The notes: a model not told the origin generated them from the sequence alone. A DNA stretch of 63,422 nt from a candidate division TA06 bacterium B3_TA06 (GCA_005223075.1 NJBO01000013.1:1-63422); one strand, 5' to 3'. Positions 27,414 to 36,372 are shown, numbered from the stretch's first letter. Numbers and translations are program-made.

Positions 27414-27441
27414 ATTATAGGAATTTTTTGCCCACTGTCAA
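27414..27441 (-). promoter_or_regulatory. Consensus promoter of the candidate RNA gene
   Basis: Minus strand: TTGACA at 27436-27441, 16-nt spacer, TATAAT at 27414-27419. No gene start follows; the unit runs into the terminator at 27212-27250. Confidence 0.8.
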
Positions 27442-27801
27442 GGTGAATTTTTGCACCTCGCAAAGCTGCTTCGCTACTTTGTGGGGACCCCTCCATCCTC
27501 CTTTTCGCCTGCGGCGAAAAGATCGGAGCTTCGTTCCAGTAACTCCCTACATGACATAGCTGAGATCCTGTCTGGAATGAATATACTAAGGTTGACTTTT
27601 TAAGAAGGGGTAAGAATACGTAGGGGCGACGCATACCCTATGAGATGTACAACATCTCAAGGGGCAGGCCCTGCGTCGCCCCTACAACTTTGGAGTTTGG
27701 AGTAGATTTTTACGTGAGGCAACCAGCCAACTTCGTGTTGATTTTTGATGAGGCAATGCTGCATCTTGACATCAGCAGAATTCTGGCTAAAGTTATAGGG
27801 G
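27442..27801. repeat. Spacer with a GTAGGGGC inverted-repeat element
   Basis: At 27623-27687 the arms GTAGGGGCGACGCA and TGCGTCGCCCCTAC flank an inner inverted pair (GAGATGT/ACATCTC). The ends match the palindrome at 18877-18904. The rest holds CTTTGTGGGGACCCC-type motifs (about 27478-27490) and no convincing gene. A TTGACA at 27766 lies upstream of the next gene but lacks a well-spaced -10 box. Confidence 0.6.
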
Positions 27802-29100
27802 ATGAGAGGTTTAATCTTTATCTTAAGTGCGCTTGTATCAGCAAGCAACTATCATCCTTCAACCCTGTTGGTGCCGCCCTACCGTCATACCCTGGGATAT
27901 AACCGTGCAAACCGCTTCTATCTCTCGCTGTATCTGGGGGGAAGCTTCCATTTCCAGGATCCTCAAGGGCTTGCTGGCATAAAACTTCGTATGTATGACG
28001 ACACCATAACCAAACGCGACGATGACGAGTTGACGCTCTTTGCCGTTCACTCCGGGGCCGGGGAGATAATCTATAACGTGGAGTTCAAGCGCCTGGAGCG
28101 TTACGGGGAAAAAGGCTCAGGGGTGGGTCAGTTCAACCAGCCCATGGGGATAGCGGCAACCCGTGATGGAGACGTTTATGTGGCGGACGTAGGCAATAAC
28201 CGGGTGGTTCATCTTCGCTACGCAGAGGACGGCAGCATCGCCTGGCTGCAAACGATTGGCTCAGGCTACAATCATCCGACCGACGTTGCGGTAGACTCCA
28301 AGGGAGCAATATACGTGGCGGATGAGGGCAACAATCGTGTGGTTGTCTTCAATCCCGATGGAAGTGTGCGCTCGGTATGGAAGCGAGATCTCTTCAAACC
28401 TCGTGCTTTGGCGGTGATTGATCGTGACGCACCAGCCAACGACAACAAGGACAACTTCGTAGTAGTGATCGACAGCCGCCAGAAGCGCATCTCGATGTTC
28501 GACCCCTACGGAGATCTGAAGGTAAGGGTTACACACAAGGAAATGGGATATGAGGACGTGCGTTTTGCTTACGTGGCGATTGACCGTTCAGGAAGCATCT
28601 ACGTCACGGATATGCATAACCACCAGATTCATAAGTTCGACAGGCACCTTCACTACATTATCAGTATAGGACGAGAAGGAAGCGATGACTACGAGTTCTA
28701 CTCCCCACGTGGAATCGTTATCAACCCGCCTACGGGCCAGGTATTTATCGCCGAGGCGGAAGGAGGTCAGTACTACTGGATCGGAGCCGACGGTTTCATC
28801 GCGGGATGCTACCCGAACCCATTTGATGCAGATCAGGGAACAACCATCTCGATCTATCTCACCGAAACCGCCACCATCTCCGTTGAGATATACGACGAGG
28901 ACGGCTTCCTTGTTCGCAAGCTTAGCCCGCGTCATAAATACCCCATCGGAGAGGCTCTGATTGTATGGGACGGACGAGACGAACGAGGAGAACGGGTGAA
29001 AGCCGGTAGATACACGGTAAAGGCCGAGCTCAAACCCGCAAACATATCAAAACGCTACTTCAAAAAAGAGCTCCAAACAACGGTGAGATGCACAGAATAG
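27802..29100 (+). CDS. Secreted NHL-repeat protein with FlgD-like Ig tail
   Basis: A 432-residue exported protein. After a signal peptide (LIFILSALVSASN), a six-bladed NHL beta-propeller is visible from repeated PxGIAxxxDGDVYVADxGNNRVV units (about residues 110-325), followed by a C-terminal FlgD-type Ig domain (YPNPFDADQGTTISIYLT...WDGRDERGERVKAGRYTVKAE). Such tails are common in extracellular proteins of FCB-type and candidate-phylum bacteria. It overlaps the next gene by 13 bp, so both are made together. Ligand and function unknown. Confidence 0.85.
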   Translation: MRGLIFILSALVSASNYHPSTLLVPPYRHTLGYNRANRFYLSLYLGGSFHFQDPQGLAGIKLRMYDDTITKRDDDELTLFAVHSGAGEIIYNVEFKRLERYGEKGSGVGQFNQPMGIAATRDGDVYVADVGNNRVVHLRYAEDGSIAWLQTIGSGYNHPTDVAVDSKGAIYVADEGNNRVVVFNPDGSVRSVWKRDLFKPRALAVIDRDAPANDNKDNFVVVIDSRQKRISMFDPYGDLKVRVTHKEMGYEDVRFAYVAIDRSGSIYVTDMHNHQIHKFDRHLHYIISIGREGSDDYEFYSPRGIVINPPTGQVFIAEAEGGQYYWIGADGFIAGCYPNPFDADQGTTISIYLTETATISVEIYDEDGFLVRKLSPRHKYPIGEALIVWDGRDERGERVKAGRYTVKAELKPANISKRYFKKELQTTVRCTE

Positions 29101-30029
29101 TGATACTGGGCCTTGCGCCCCTTCTGCTCGCTGCGGCTTTAACGGATATAGGCGCAGATTTCGAGGACTATCGTGAGAGCCCGGCAACCGCAGGATTGGG
29201 CGGGTGTGGATTAAGCATGGGGCAGGACCCCGCTGCCTGGGGCTATAACCCGGCCACCGGTCTCGATGCAGGTTCGGGCATTCTTCTTAAACATACCGAG
29301 GCGTTCGGGGGAGAGGCGAGAGTGACAAACGACCTCCTCGCCGCAAGCTACAGAACCTCTTTCGGAGGTATAGGATTAATGGCTCTACGTAACGGGGCTG
29401 GCAACATCCACTTCACCAGCTTGCCCGATACAACCCGGCCGGTCGGTCCGGACAACCGGCCACAGATTGATTCAACCGTCACCGCCTCAGACTGGATCGG
29501 CCAGCTCTCAGCAGCGCTTGTCCGCAATCGCCTCTCGCTTGGGGCAAGCCTAAAGATATTCTACAGGGATCTTGTCGCGGCAAAGGGTTTTGGGCTGGGC
29601 GCAGATATTGGAGCGCGTTACCGCTTTGAGTGGGGCCTGGCGCTTGCCGCACGGATCAAAAACGCCTCTGCCAGCCCTGTGTTCTGGAGCACCGAGGAGA
29701 CCGACCTTCTTATCCCGCGCGGCGCGATCGGAGTAATGCAGGAGTTCAAGCTGGGCCGCCAAACACTCCGCCTGCTTCTTGAAAGCGAGGTGAGTTTCAT
29801 GGGTCTTGACAGCCTCGAGACTCACCTGGGGCCCTTCTACCTGAGGCCACGTGGGGGGATGGAGTTTGTTCTCTATGATATTATCTCGCTGCGTTTAGGG
29901 CGCGCTGACTACGGATGGAGTGTTGGTGCAGGTGGCCGGTATAGAGGTTTCTTTATTGATTATGCATACCGAGGTCATGACGGCGGCCTTGGGGCAACGC
30001 ATCTGGTAGGGGCAGGATATACATTCTGA
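29088..30029 (+). CDS. PorV/PorQ-like outer-membrane barrel protein
   Basis: A 313-residue protein with a signal peptide (IVILGLAPLLLAAALT) and the PorV/PorQ-family opening (ESPATAGLGGCGLSMGQDPAAWGYNPAT), followed by alternating beta-strand patterns to the end (VGAGYTF). It starts within the last codons of the NHL protein gene, suggesting the two work together at the outer membrane. Compared with the gene at 23268, it lacks the regulatory-like and OmpA domains. Confidence 0.8.
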   Translation: MHRIVILGLAPLLLAAALTDIGADFEDYRESPATAGLGGCGLSMGQDPAAWGYNPATGLDAGSGILLKHTEAFGGEARVTNDLLAASYRTSFGGIGLMALRNGAGNIHFTSLPDTTRPVGPDNRPQIDSTVTASDWIGQLSAALVRNRLSLGASLKIFYRDLVAAKGFGLGADIGARYRFEWGLALAARIKNASASPVFWSTEETDLLIPRGAIGVMQEFKLGRQTLRLLLESEVSFMGLDSLETHLGPFYLRPRGGMEFVLYDIISLRLGRADYGWSVGAGGRYRGFFIDYAYRGHDGGLGATHLVGAGYTF

Positions 30030-30124
30030 AAGATATTTGGAAAAAAGGGGGTATTAGAAGACCAGAAGCGGAAGAGGTAATTGATAGGTAAAGGATCGTG
30101 GTTCAAGGAACCGAAAGGAGCATC

Positions 30125-32197
30125 ATGAAACTAGCAATGGCTGTTCTGGGGCTTCTTCTGACAGCTTCAATTATTGGAGCCAGGGATATAGAGGATGCAC
30201 TAAAGGCTGCCAGGAGGATGTGTGTAAACGACTCCCTGCCTCAGGCACTTACCATGCTGGAGGAGGAGGTGAAAGGAGAATGGAAAGAGCAAGAAAAGTT
30301 TCTTCTGCACCTGGAAAAGGCGGATATTCTCCTGTATCACGCCGGGCTGCCGCGCAAGGCCTACAAGGTTTATACTATGCTTACCAGACTGACCCTCCCT
30401 AAAGACAAAGAAGCCAGGCTCTACTACTGCCTTGGGTTGGGTCTCGAACGCAGCGAAGAGTTCAGACGTGCGGCGCGTTCATACGAAAAGGTCATAACCG
30501 AGTATCCTGACTCGCCCTTCTATGAAGGTGCCCTTTCGGCAATCGAGAGATGTTTCCTTAAGAACTATCAGATGAAGGCAGCCGAAGTAGACGACTATCC
30601 CATAACCGAGCTGGAGTTGGAGGAGATTGCCTCAAAAAAGCTCTCTCCTTCTGAACAGGAACACGTCTCGACCCCGGAAGGTCGTAAGGAACTTACAGAT
30701 CGCATCATCTACGAACGTCTTCTAAAGCTGGCAGCCGCCCAGGAGTTCGCACCGATTGAGTCCACAGAGGTACGTATCAAACTAAGATGCGGTACCTGCA
30801 GACCGAAACGTGTCCTCATACCTGGCCATTTGAGCGATGCCGATCTTGCCTATCAAATAAAGAAAGCTACGAGTGGGGTTCTACTAAAGGAGCTTTACCA
30901 GAAGGAGGTGCTGGATAAGATCGAGATAACTGAGAAGGACAAGAAGCGTTACTACAAGGAGAATCAAAAGCGCTTCATCCAACACGCGAAATACACCATT
31001 CGCGAGATTGTAACCGACTCGACGATGCTGGATTCTGCGCTTGCGGCCCTGGATGCAGGCATACCATTCGACTCGGTGGCCAAGCTATACTCAACTGCTT
31101 CAACAAAGATAAGAGGCGGTCTGCTGAGCCCGCGGCCTCTACATACATTTTCCCAAAGCATGCAGCCTGTGATAGAAAACCTGGGGGTAGATTCTGTAAG
31201 TGAGCCTTACGAGACCGAACGAGGCTGGGAGATCCTTTTGCTCGAGGACAAAACCGAGGAGACGCGCACACCCTATGAGGAGGCTAAGCCTTCGATTGAA
31301 GAGCTCTTGCGGCGCGAGGAGATAGATGAGTTGAGCGAGGAGGCGCTCGAGCGTTTCCGCGAGAACGCAGACCTCGATTCAATATCTTCGGCTGATACCC
31401 TGGCTCGCGTGGCAGGTAAAGTGATACTTAATGCCGATCTGGATGCATACATTGCAACGATGCCGCTCGGAACCCCTGAGCAGGCCGAAGATACCCTTTT
31501 CCGCAAGCAAGCACTCCAGCAGTTAATCGGCGAGATGGTCTTCGATCACGAACTTGCCCAACAGAGGTTCTATCTCAGCGACAGCCTGTCGGCTATAACG
31601 GAATCCAAACGCATCCAGCTTCTGGTAGACGCCTTCCTGCACAAGGAAGTAGACTCAAAAGCCGAGCCAACGGCGGAAGAAATCGCCGCTTATTACAAGG
31701 AACACAAAAAGGAGTTCTGGCGTCCGGCACAGGTCCGGCTCCGCGAGATACTGGTTTCCTCAGCCGACACCGCCAAGATGATATATCATCTGCTTCAGGA
31801 AGGAGCCGGGTTTGACTCGCTGGCAAAGGTCCTCTCAGAAGCCGAGACAGGGTCGAGAAGCGGATATGTAGGTTACATCAAAAAGGATCAGAGTGACAAA
31901 CCATACGAACGTCAGGCCTTCAGACTCAAAGAGGGCAAGTTCTCCAAACCAATTCAAACCGACGAGGGTTACTGGTTAATCACGGTGGAAAAGAAGAATG
32001 AAGGCTATCAACGCTCGCTTGAGGAGTCCCAAGCACAGATCCGTTCCATCCTCTATCGTGAGAAGAAGCAAAAAGCAGAACAGGAATTGAAAGGGCGCTT
32101 GATGGCCGCAGCCCGGATCGTGTACTTCCTGGACGAGCAAGAACCCTCGTTTAAGGTCACCCCAGAGGAAACGGCACCTGCAGACGAAGAAGAATAG
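30125..32197 (+). CDS. Exported protein with two PpiC prolyl-isomerase domains
   Basis: A 690-residue periplasmic protein. The ATG at 30125 is chosen because GAAAGGAG lies 5 nt before it and a signal peptide (MKLAMAVLGLLLTASIIGA) begins there. The N-terminal ~140 residues are TPR-like. Two parvulin/PpiC-type modules follow, near residues 295-390 (TIREIVTDS...GGLLSPRPLHTFSQSM) and 535-630 (LREILVSS...GYVGYIKKDQ). SurA/PrsA-type proteins of this layout chaperone outer-membrane proteins, fitting the barrel genes just upstream. The tail is acidic. Confidence 0.88.
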   Translation: MKLAMAVLGLLLTASIIGARDIEDALKAARRMCVNDSLPQALTMLEEEVKGEWKEQEKFLLHLEKADILLYHAGLPRKAYKVYTMLTRLTLPKDKEARLYYCLGLGLERSEEFRRAARSYEKVITEYPDSPFYEGALSAIERCFLKNYQMKAAEVDDYPITELELEEIASKKLSPSEQEHVSTPEGRKELTDRIIYERLLKLAAAQEFAPIESTEVRIKLRCGTCRPKRVLIPGHLSDADLAYQIKKATSGVLLKELYQKEVLDKIEITEKDKKRYYKENQKRFIQHAKYTIREIVTDSTMLDSALAALDAGIPFDSVAKLYSTASTKIRGGLLSPRPLHTFSQSMQPVIENLGVDSVSEPYETERGWEILLLEDKTEETRTPYEEAKPSIEELLRREEIDELSEEALERFRENADLDSISSADTLARVAGKVILNADLDAYIATMPLGTPEQAEDTLFRKQALQQLIGEMVFDHELAQQRFYLSDSLSAITESKRIQLLVDAFLHKEVDSKAEPTAEEIAAYYKEHKKEFWRPAQVRLREILVSSADTAKMIYHLLQEGAGFDSLAKVLSEAETGSRSGYVGYIKKDQSDKPYERQAFRLKEGKFSKPIQTDEGYWLITVEKKNEGYQRSLEESQAQIRSILYREKKQKAEQELKGRLMAAARIVYFLDEQEPSFKVTPEETAPADEEE

Positions 32198-32210
32198 TCC
32201 GGATCGTAAG

Positions 32211-33152
32211 ATGAGCCTGAAGGAAAGAGACTGGCTTATGCTCGAGGACACCCTGGGTTCCTCCTGGGTTCTGATCTCACCTGGGCGCTGCTCAAGACCA
32301 AAGGACGCAAAGGGTAAATGTCCCTTCTGCCCAGGCTCAGAGCACCTCACTCCACCTACCTTGTTCAAACTACCTGAAGAAGGAGATTGGCAGGTTCGCG
32401 TCTTTGCCAACCGCTACCCCTTCTTTCCATCAAACGAGAATGATGAGGTCTACGGGATACACGAGGTTATAGTTGAAACCCCGAAACACGACGCACTCTT
32501 GCACCAGATGTCCGTTCAAACCATATCCAGGGCGATGCGCGTGATTCGCGACAGGATGAGCCATCATGGTTCCAACGAGCGCCTGCGTGCACTCATAGCC
32601 TTCCGCAACGAGGGATTACGCGGCGGTGCATCACGTAAACATCCACACACACAGCTGGTCGGACTCTCATGGCTGCCTCCTCGCCTGGCTAAAGAATCGG
32701 AGGCTTTCTTGAACATGGCCGAGCAAAGCCGTTGTCCCTTGTGTCTTGCGCCAACCGATCCTCTTATAATCGTTGAAGAGGAGTCTTTCAGGGCATTCTC
32801 CCCACCCACCCCCCGCTTCCCGCATGAAACCTGGATAGCACCTGTACACCACGAGCCCGCCTTCACTAACCTCAAAAACGCAGAGATCGACGATCTGGCT
32901 GCACTTTTAAAGAAGGTGCTTTCAGCCATTGCCAAGCTCTCATCACGAGGACAAAAACCCAAGCCCTTCGACTACAACCTGGTGCTGCATACCGAACCCC
33001 TTGACGAGGAGCAGGGAACCTTCCATACTCATATAGAGATACTTCCGCGTCCTGAGGCGCTGGCAGGGTTCGAGATAGGAAGCGGTCTTATGGTAAACCC
33101 GATAGCTCCACAGCAGTCGGTATCCGAGTTACGCGAAATTCTCTTCACCTGA
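32211..33152 (+). CDS. galT: Galactose-1-phosphate uridylyltransferase-like protein (HIT superfamily)
   Basis: A 313-residue GalT-family nucleotidyltransferase. Visible: CPFCPGSEHLTP near the N-terminus (zinc Cys pair), FANRYPFF, GIHEVIVETPKH, the active-site segment RKHPHTQLVGL, a second Cys pair CPLC, and HTHIEILPR near the end. The catalytic HPHGQ of classical GalT is HPHTQ, so the nucleotidyl acceptor may differ (for example ADP-glucose phosphorylase-type activity). It lies 13 bp after the PpiC gene. Confidence 0.87.
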   Translation: MSLKERDWLMLEDTLGSSWVLISPGRCSRPKDAKGKCPFCPGSEHLTPPTLFKLPEEGDWQVRVFANRYPFFPSNENDEVYGIHEVIVETPKHDALLHQMSVQTISRAMRVIRDRMSHHGSNERLRALIAFRNEGLRGGASRKHPHTQLVGLSWLPPRLAKESEAFLNMAEQSRCPLCLAPTDPLIIVEEESFRAFSPPTPRFPHETWIAPVHHEPAFTNLKNAEIDDLAALLKKVLSAIAKLSSRGQKPKPFDYNLVLHTEPLDEEQGTFHTHIEILPRPEALAGFEIGSGLMVNPIAPQQSVSELREILFT

Positions 33153-33179
33153 CGGGTGGGAGATTCGGAAGACACGGGG

Positions 33180-33208
33180 TTGACAGAATACACTTGCCTG
33201 GGTAATAT
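33180..33208 (+). promoter_or_regulatory. Promoter of tRNA-Gly
   Basis: TTGACA at 33180-33185, 17-nt spacer, TAATAT at 33203-33208; the tRNA starts about 60 nt downstream. Confidence 0.75.
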
Positions 33209-33267
33209 TCTGTGTCTGGGAGAGGTTTCGAACAGAAGCAAGGACTCGAGGCCTCGAACACTAACAA

Positions 33268-33339
33268 GCGGGAGTAGCTCAGTGGTAGAGCATCACCTTG
33301 CCAAGGTGGGGGTCACGGGTTCGAAACCCGTCTCCCGCT
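33268..33339 (+). tRNA. tRNA-Gly (anticodon GCC)
   Basis: A 72-nt tRNA: acceptor GCGGGAG with CTCCCGC, discriminator T, D arm GCTCAGTGGTAGAGC, anticodon arm CACCTTGCCAAGGTG, T arm GGGTTCGAAACCC. CCA is not encoded. A run of seven T (33339-33345) directly follows and may end the transcript. Confidence 0.96.
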
Positions 33340-33391
33340 TTTTTTACCCCACGTCTTTACCTCGTAAAGCCGCTGGGACCCCGAGGGAATC

Positions 33392-33448
33392 TTACTCAAC
33401 AACTACAACCTTACGACTCGGCGGGTTCGTCCGAAGGTTGACGACCAT
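33392..33448 (-). pseudogene. Possible tail remnant of a sorting-domain protein
   Basis: A short minus-strand frame ending RTNPPSRKVVVVE and a stop resembles the very C-terminus of Por-type sorting domains (compare ...KVVLVR and ...KFVVLD in this window). Only ~18 codons survive; nothing upstream in frame continues the domain. Confidence 0.3.
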
Positions 33449-33484
33449 AGGGAGTCACACCGGAGGGAAGCGACCGAAGAGAGC

Positions 33485-33512
33485 TTCAAACCCGTCTCCC
33501 GCTTTCCTTTTT
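33485..33512 (+). repeat. Partial copy of the tRNA-Gly 3' end
   Basis: TTCAAACCCGTCTCCCGCTT repeats the end of tRNA-Gly (TTCGAAACCCGTCTCCCGCTT) with one base lost, 165 bp downstream, again followed by a T-rich run. The layout resembles an integration footprint (attL/attR), but the insert is tiny and no integrase is present. Confidence 0.7.
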
Positions 33513-33574
33513 TGACTCCTTCCGTCTCTCTCATGTCTTCCTATCCTCCACCCACCCCCTATCGATCCGAGGCG

Positions 33575-34807
33575 TCATTTTTCTCCTAGCTTTTTGGTCA
33601 AGAAGTACCAGAAGTAGGCCGACTGTCCGTAGAATGCCAGACGGTACGCCACTTGCGGCAGAAAGAACTCGAACTTTTGGTTCCACACCACATTGGCCCC
33701 ATTCATCTCGGACAGAGGTGTATCTATGAGGGTTTTGTTATCCTCGGTTCGAGTAAACACCATTCTGAAGTCCGGGGTGAGACTGGCCGTACCCTCCTGG
33801 GGGACCTTAAATCTGCGGTCGCTTCGTGTTTGGATGGAAGAGGACCACATCCTGGCAGCAAGTGAAACCAGAGGATTCCTGCCTTTCCTTTTGCGATCAA
33901 GTAGCATGGGCATGGTCACAGCGTCGTTGTAATGCGCCCAATCTATGTATCGCTTGAAGTTGCGTGCTTCAGGCACTGCCGGCTCGCCAAACCTCTTTAA
34001 TACGAACGTTCCGTTCCCACTTAACTCCCAGCGCGCCCCGCAGTTGGAACAGTAAAGATGCCTGCCTTTGGATTTAAGCACGAAGAAGTTCCTGCAGTGC
34101 GGACAGAGCCAGAACCGAAGTTCCAGGTGCTCGGCGATGTTGCGGCCGCCGAAGGTATGTTTCGTAATCTCAGGATCTTCAAGCTCGCTGTAGCGAAGTT
34201 TCTCATCTATCATTAGCGCGATCTCGGCTACGCCGTCCGGGATCTCGGCCGGGTTCTCGAACAGATGGCTGAACTGAAGGATAATCTTTCCCCGGCGAGG
34301 CCGGTTTGTCCAGCGAGGCCAGGTAAGGTAGGATCCCCTCTGTTTCACACAGATAACAGGCAGGCGCAGTTTCTTCACAAGGCGAGGGATAGTTTCATCT
34401 AAGGGGAGCACCTCACCGTCCCAGTTGCGGCCGCCTTCAGGGGAAACAGCTACTATCTGTCCCTGTTTGACCGCTTTAATCAACGTGCGCATGGTAACGT
34501 AGTCAGGTATGTTTTTGGCTGTGGGAATGACCTTTAGCCAGCCAAGCAGGATGCGGGTAATCTTATATCTGAAGTCATCGTCCGTGACAACGAAGCATAT
34601 GGGCCGCTTGATAAAGGAGGAGATAATGAAGGGGTCAAGTGTGTTTGTGTGATTACCTACCAAAAACGCTGGCTGACCCCTATGGGGGTTGAATATCTTG
34701 CCTTCGCTTTGTGTATGAAGTAAAAAACGCAGGGGTAGCCCGACGAAGATCTTTAACCACCACCATAAGATGTCCCTCCACATGAAGGAGAGGCGTCTAC
34801 CTATCAT
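33575..34807 (-). CDS. PlsC-type acyltransferase with internal zinc ribbon
   Basis: A 410-residue protein with a glycerolphosphate-acyltransferase domain in its first half: catalytic NHTNTLD (the N-H-x4-D box), then SPEGGRNWDGE, typical of PlsC (1-acyl-glycerol-3-phosphate acyltransferase). Unusually, residues ~235-275 form a zinc ribbon (CPHC...CSNC) followed by ~130 residues unlike known PlsC proteins. Phospholipid acylation is likely; the extra half could bind an acyl donor protein. A hydrophobic N-terminal segment suggests membrane association. Confidence 0.82.
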   Translation of the reverse strand: MIGRRLSFMWRDILWWWLKIFVGLPLRFLLHTQSEGKIFNPHRGQPAFLVGNHTNTLDPFIISSFIKRPICFVVTDDDFRYKITRILLGWLKVIPTAKNIPDYVTMRTLIKAVKQGQIVAVSPEGGRNWDGEVLPLDETIPRLVKKLRLPVICVKQRGSYLTWPRWTNRPRRGKIILQFSHLFENPAEIPDGVAEIALMIDEKLRYSELEDPEITKHTFGGRNIAEHLELRFWLCPHCRNFFVLKSKGRHLYCSNCGARWELSGNGTFVLKRFGEPAVPEARNFKRYIDWAHYNDAVTMPMLLDRKRKGRNPLVSLAARMWSSSIQTRSDRRFKVPQEGTASLTPDFRMVFTRTEDNKTLIDTPLSEMNGANVVWNQKFEFFLPQVAYRLAFYGQSAYFWYFLTKKLGEK

Positions 34808-34915
34808 AGTCTAAGCAAACGCAAAATTCAGCAAAAGTCAAGGGTTGAGAGATGATAATCTGTGGTTTTGAAGAGCAAGTACTTGAGTTCAGCAGTTGCA
34901 GGGACTAAGTGTTTA

Positions 34916-35488
34916 TCACCGACTTTCAACGTAACGCTTGAAGTTTTTCATGATGCGTCGGCCGTCGCGTTTGGCGATAGGGGTGTAAAGCCATTCCATA
35001 CCTGCGGCCTGGACCTCAAGAACGTTCTTGAAGTAAACTCGAGAACGATTAGGCCCCAAGGAGTCCAACCGCCAAAACCCTTCTGCACATATGAAGGCAA
35101 AGGGAAGAGGTGATTTAACCACAAAATTGACTAATTTAGTCCCTACAGATTTTCCTTCATCAATTATCCATTTGCGGTTTGTGATCTCGGCATGAAGAAG
35201 AGGGAAGTCGCCGACATATCTCACGTCATACCAATCTTCGCCTCCCCCAAGGGAGTCGATGCGTTCGACGTTATCCGCATATCCCTTAATGTGTCGAAAC
35301 TCCCACATGAAAGGCCAGACTTCCTCGACAGAGCGTTCGATTTCTATGGAGGTAATAACGGTAAAGATCCCGCCGTCACGAGTTATCTCAACATAGGGCT
35401 CGGCAAGGGCTGTTGGAAAAAGGAAAAGCAAAAGGAGGAAGGCGACCGTAGTCAATCTGGGTTTGAAGACCAAGACCATGGCTCTCAA
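34916..35488 (-). CDS. Exported SRPBCC/START-like protein
   Basis: A 190-residue protein with a signal peptide (TVAFLLLLFLFPTALAEP) and a SRPBCC-fold pattern (TSIEIERSVEEVWPFMWEF at the start of the domain, a long final helix with RRIMKNFKRYVESR). The fold binds hydrophobic ligands in a deep cavity. Its ATG overlaps the purC stop by 4 nt (ATGA), so it is made from the purC mRNA, though no functional link to purine synthesis is evident. Confidence 0.72.
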   Translation of the reverse strand: MRAMVLVFKPRLTTVAFLLLLFLFPTALAEPYVEITRDGGIFTVITSIEIERSVEEVWPFMWEFRHIKGYADNVERIDSLGGGEDWYDVRYVGDFPLLHAEITNRKWIIDEGKSVGTKLVNFVVKSPLPFAFICAEGFWRLDSLGPNRSRVYFKNVLEVQAAGMEWLYTPIAKRDGRRIMKNFKRYVESR

Positions 35489-36339
35489 GACCCCCGGGGT
35501 AGAACACGGGGAAAGCGGTCGGTGAGGTCGGCGACTACGGCATATTTCGAACGGGTGCTTTCAAGATCGCGCGTGTCGCGGTAGACCTGCTTGTCAAGTT
35601 GCTTTGTCTTATCCCCACCCGGCCAGATGCGCCATGAGTCGTTATCAATCACGTCGGCAACCACCAGCTTGCCCTCATCACTGCGACCGACCTCGATCTT
35701 GAGATCGATGAGCTTTATGTTCAGCTTGGCCCAAGCTGCGAAGAGGACATCGAAAACCTGCCGGGCGAGGCAGGTTACCTCTTTTATCTCTGCAGGATTA
35801 AGGAGGGGCTCCATCTCATCGATAACGTTTGAATCCGACACTGGCTCCTTGGGAGGATAAAGATACCAGCGGTCCTGGCCAAAGCTGATGATGGGATCGT
35901 GACGGGCGTCGTCCTTTATAAAGAACTCCACCGGCCTAGGATCGAAGTCTTGCCCTTCGACAGCCTCTGGATTGCGCTTGAGGTAGGAACCAGCGGCGGT
36001 GCCGCGGATTACCACCTCTAAAGGAATCATCTTGCAGCGCTTGCAGAGGAGCCTCAGAGAGTCGATCCGTTTGATGTAGTGAGTGGCGACGCCGTGGCGG
36101 TCCAAAAGCTCGAAAACGTTGGCGGTGGTTCTGGTGGCAAGCTCCGCCTTACCCTGGATAACGTCATGCTGGGCACCGTCGCCTGAGGTGATATCGTCCT
36201 TGGAGACCATGTGAACGGTGCCGTCGCCAAAGGGGTGGAAATAATGCACAAGTACATCGTAAAGGCAGAAGACCATCTCGACCGTGCCGTTCCCCCGATC
36301 GTAGATTATCTTGGTTTTGCCCTCAATTAATTTTTTCAT
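35485..36339 (-). CDS. purC: Phosphoribosylaminoimidazole-succinocarboxamide synthase
   Basis: A 284-residue SAICAR synthetase, step eight of de novo purine synthesis (CAIR + Asp + ATP). The N-terminal LIEGKTKIIYDRG, the SGDGA motif, IPLEVVIRGTAAGS, and the C-terminal LIDLKIEVGRSDEGKLVVADVIDNDSWRIWP with DKQVYRD are diagnostic. No other pur genes are in the window. A weak promoter (TTGACT at 36367-36372, 16 nt, GAGAAT at 36345-36350) ends 5 nt before the ATG. Confidence 0.96.
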   Translation of the reverse strand: MKKLIEGKTKIIYDRGNGTVEMVFCLYDVLVHYFHPFGDGTVHMVSKDDITSGDGAQHDVIQGKAELATRTTANVFELLDRHGVATHYIKRIDSLRLLCKRCKMIPLEVVIRGTAAGSYLKRNPEAVEGQDFDPRPVEFFIKDDARHDPIISFGQDRWYLYPPKEPVSDSNVIDEMEPLLNPAEIKEVTCLARQVFDVLFAAWAKLNIKLIDLKIEVGRSDEGKLVVADVIDNDSWRIWPGGDKTKQLDKQVYRDTRDLESTRSKYAVVADLTDRFPRVLPRGS

Positions 36340-36372
36340 TCCTAATTCTCCGGATTATATTGGGAAAGTCAA

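Noticed and set aside
27176-27634. 152-residue minus-strand ORF across the RNA gene
   Set aside because: It spans a promoter, a terminator hairpin and repeat motifs, and has no recognisable protein pattern.
33156-33515. Plus-strand ORF through tRNA-Gly
   Set aside because: It runs through the tRNA promoter, the tRNA and its repeated end, so the open frame is incidental.
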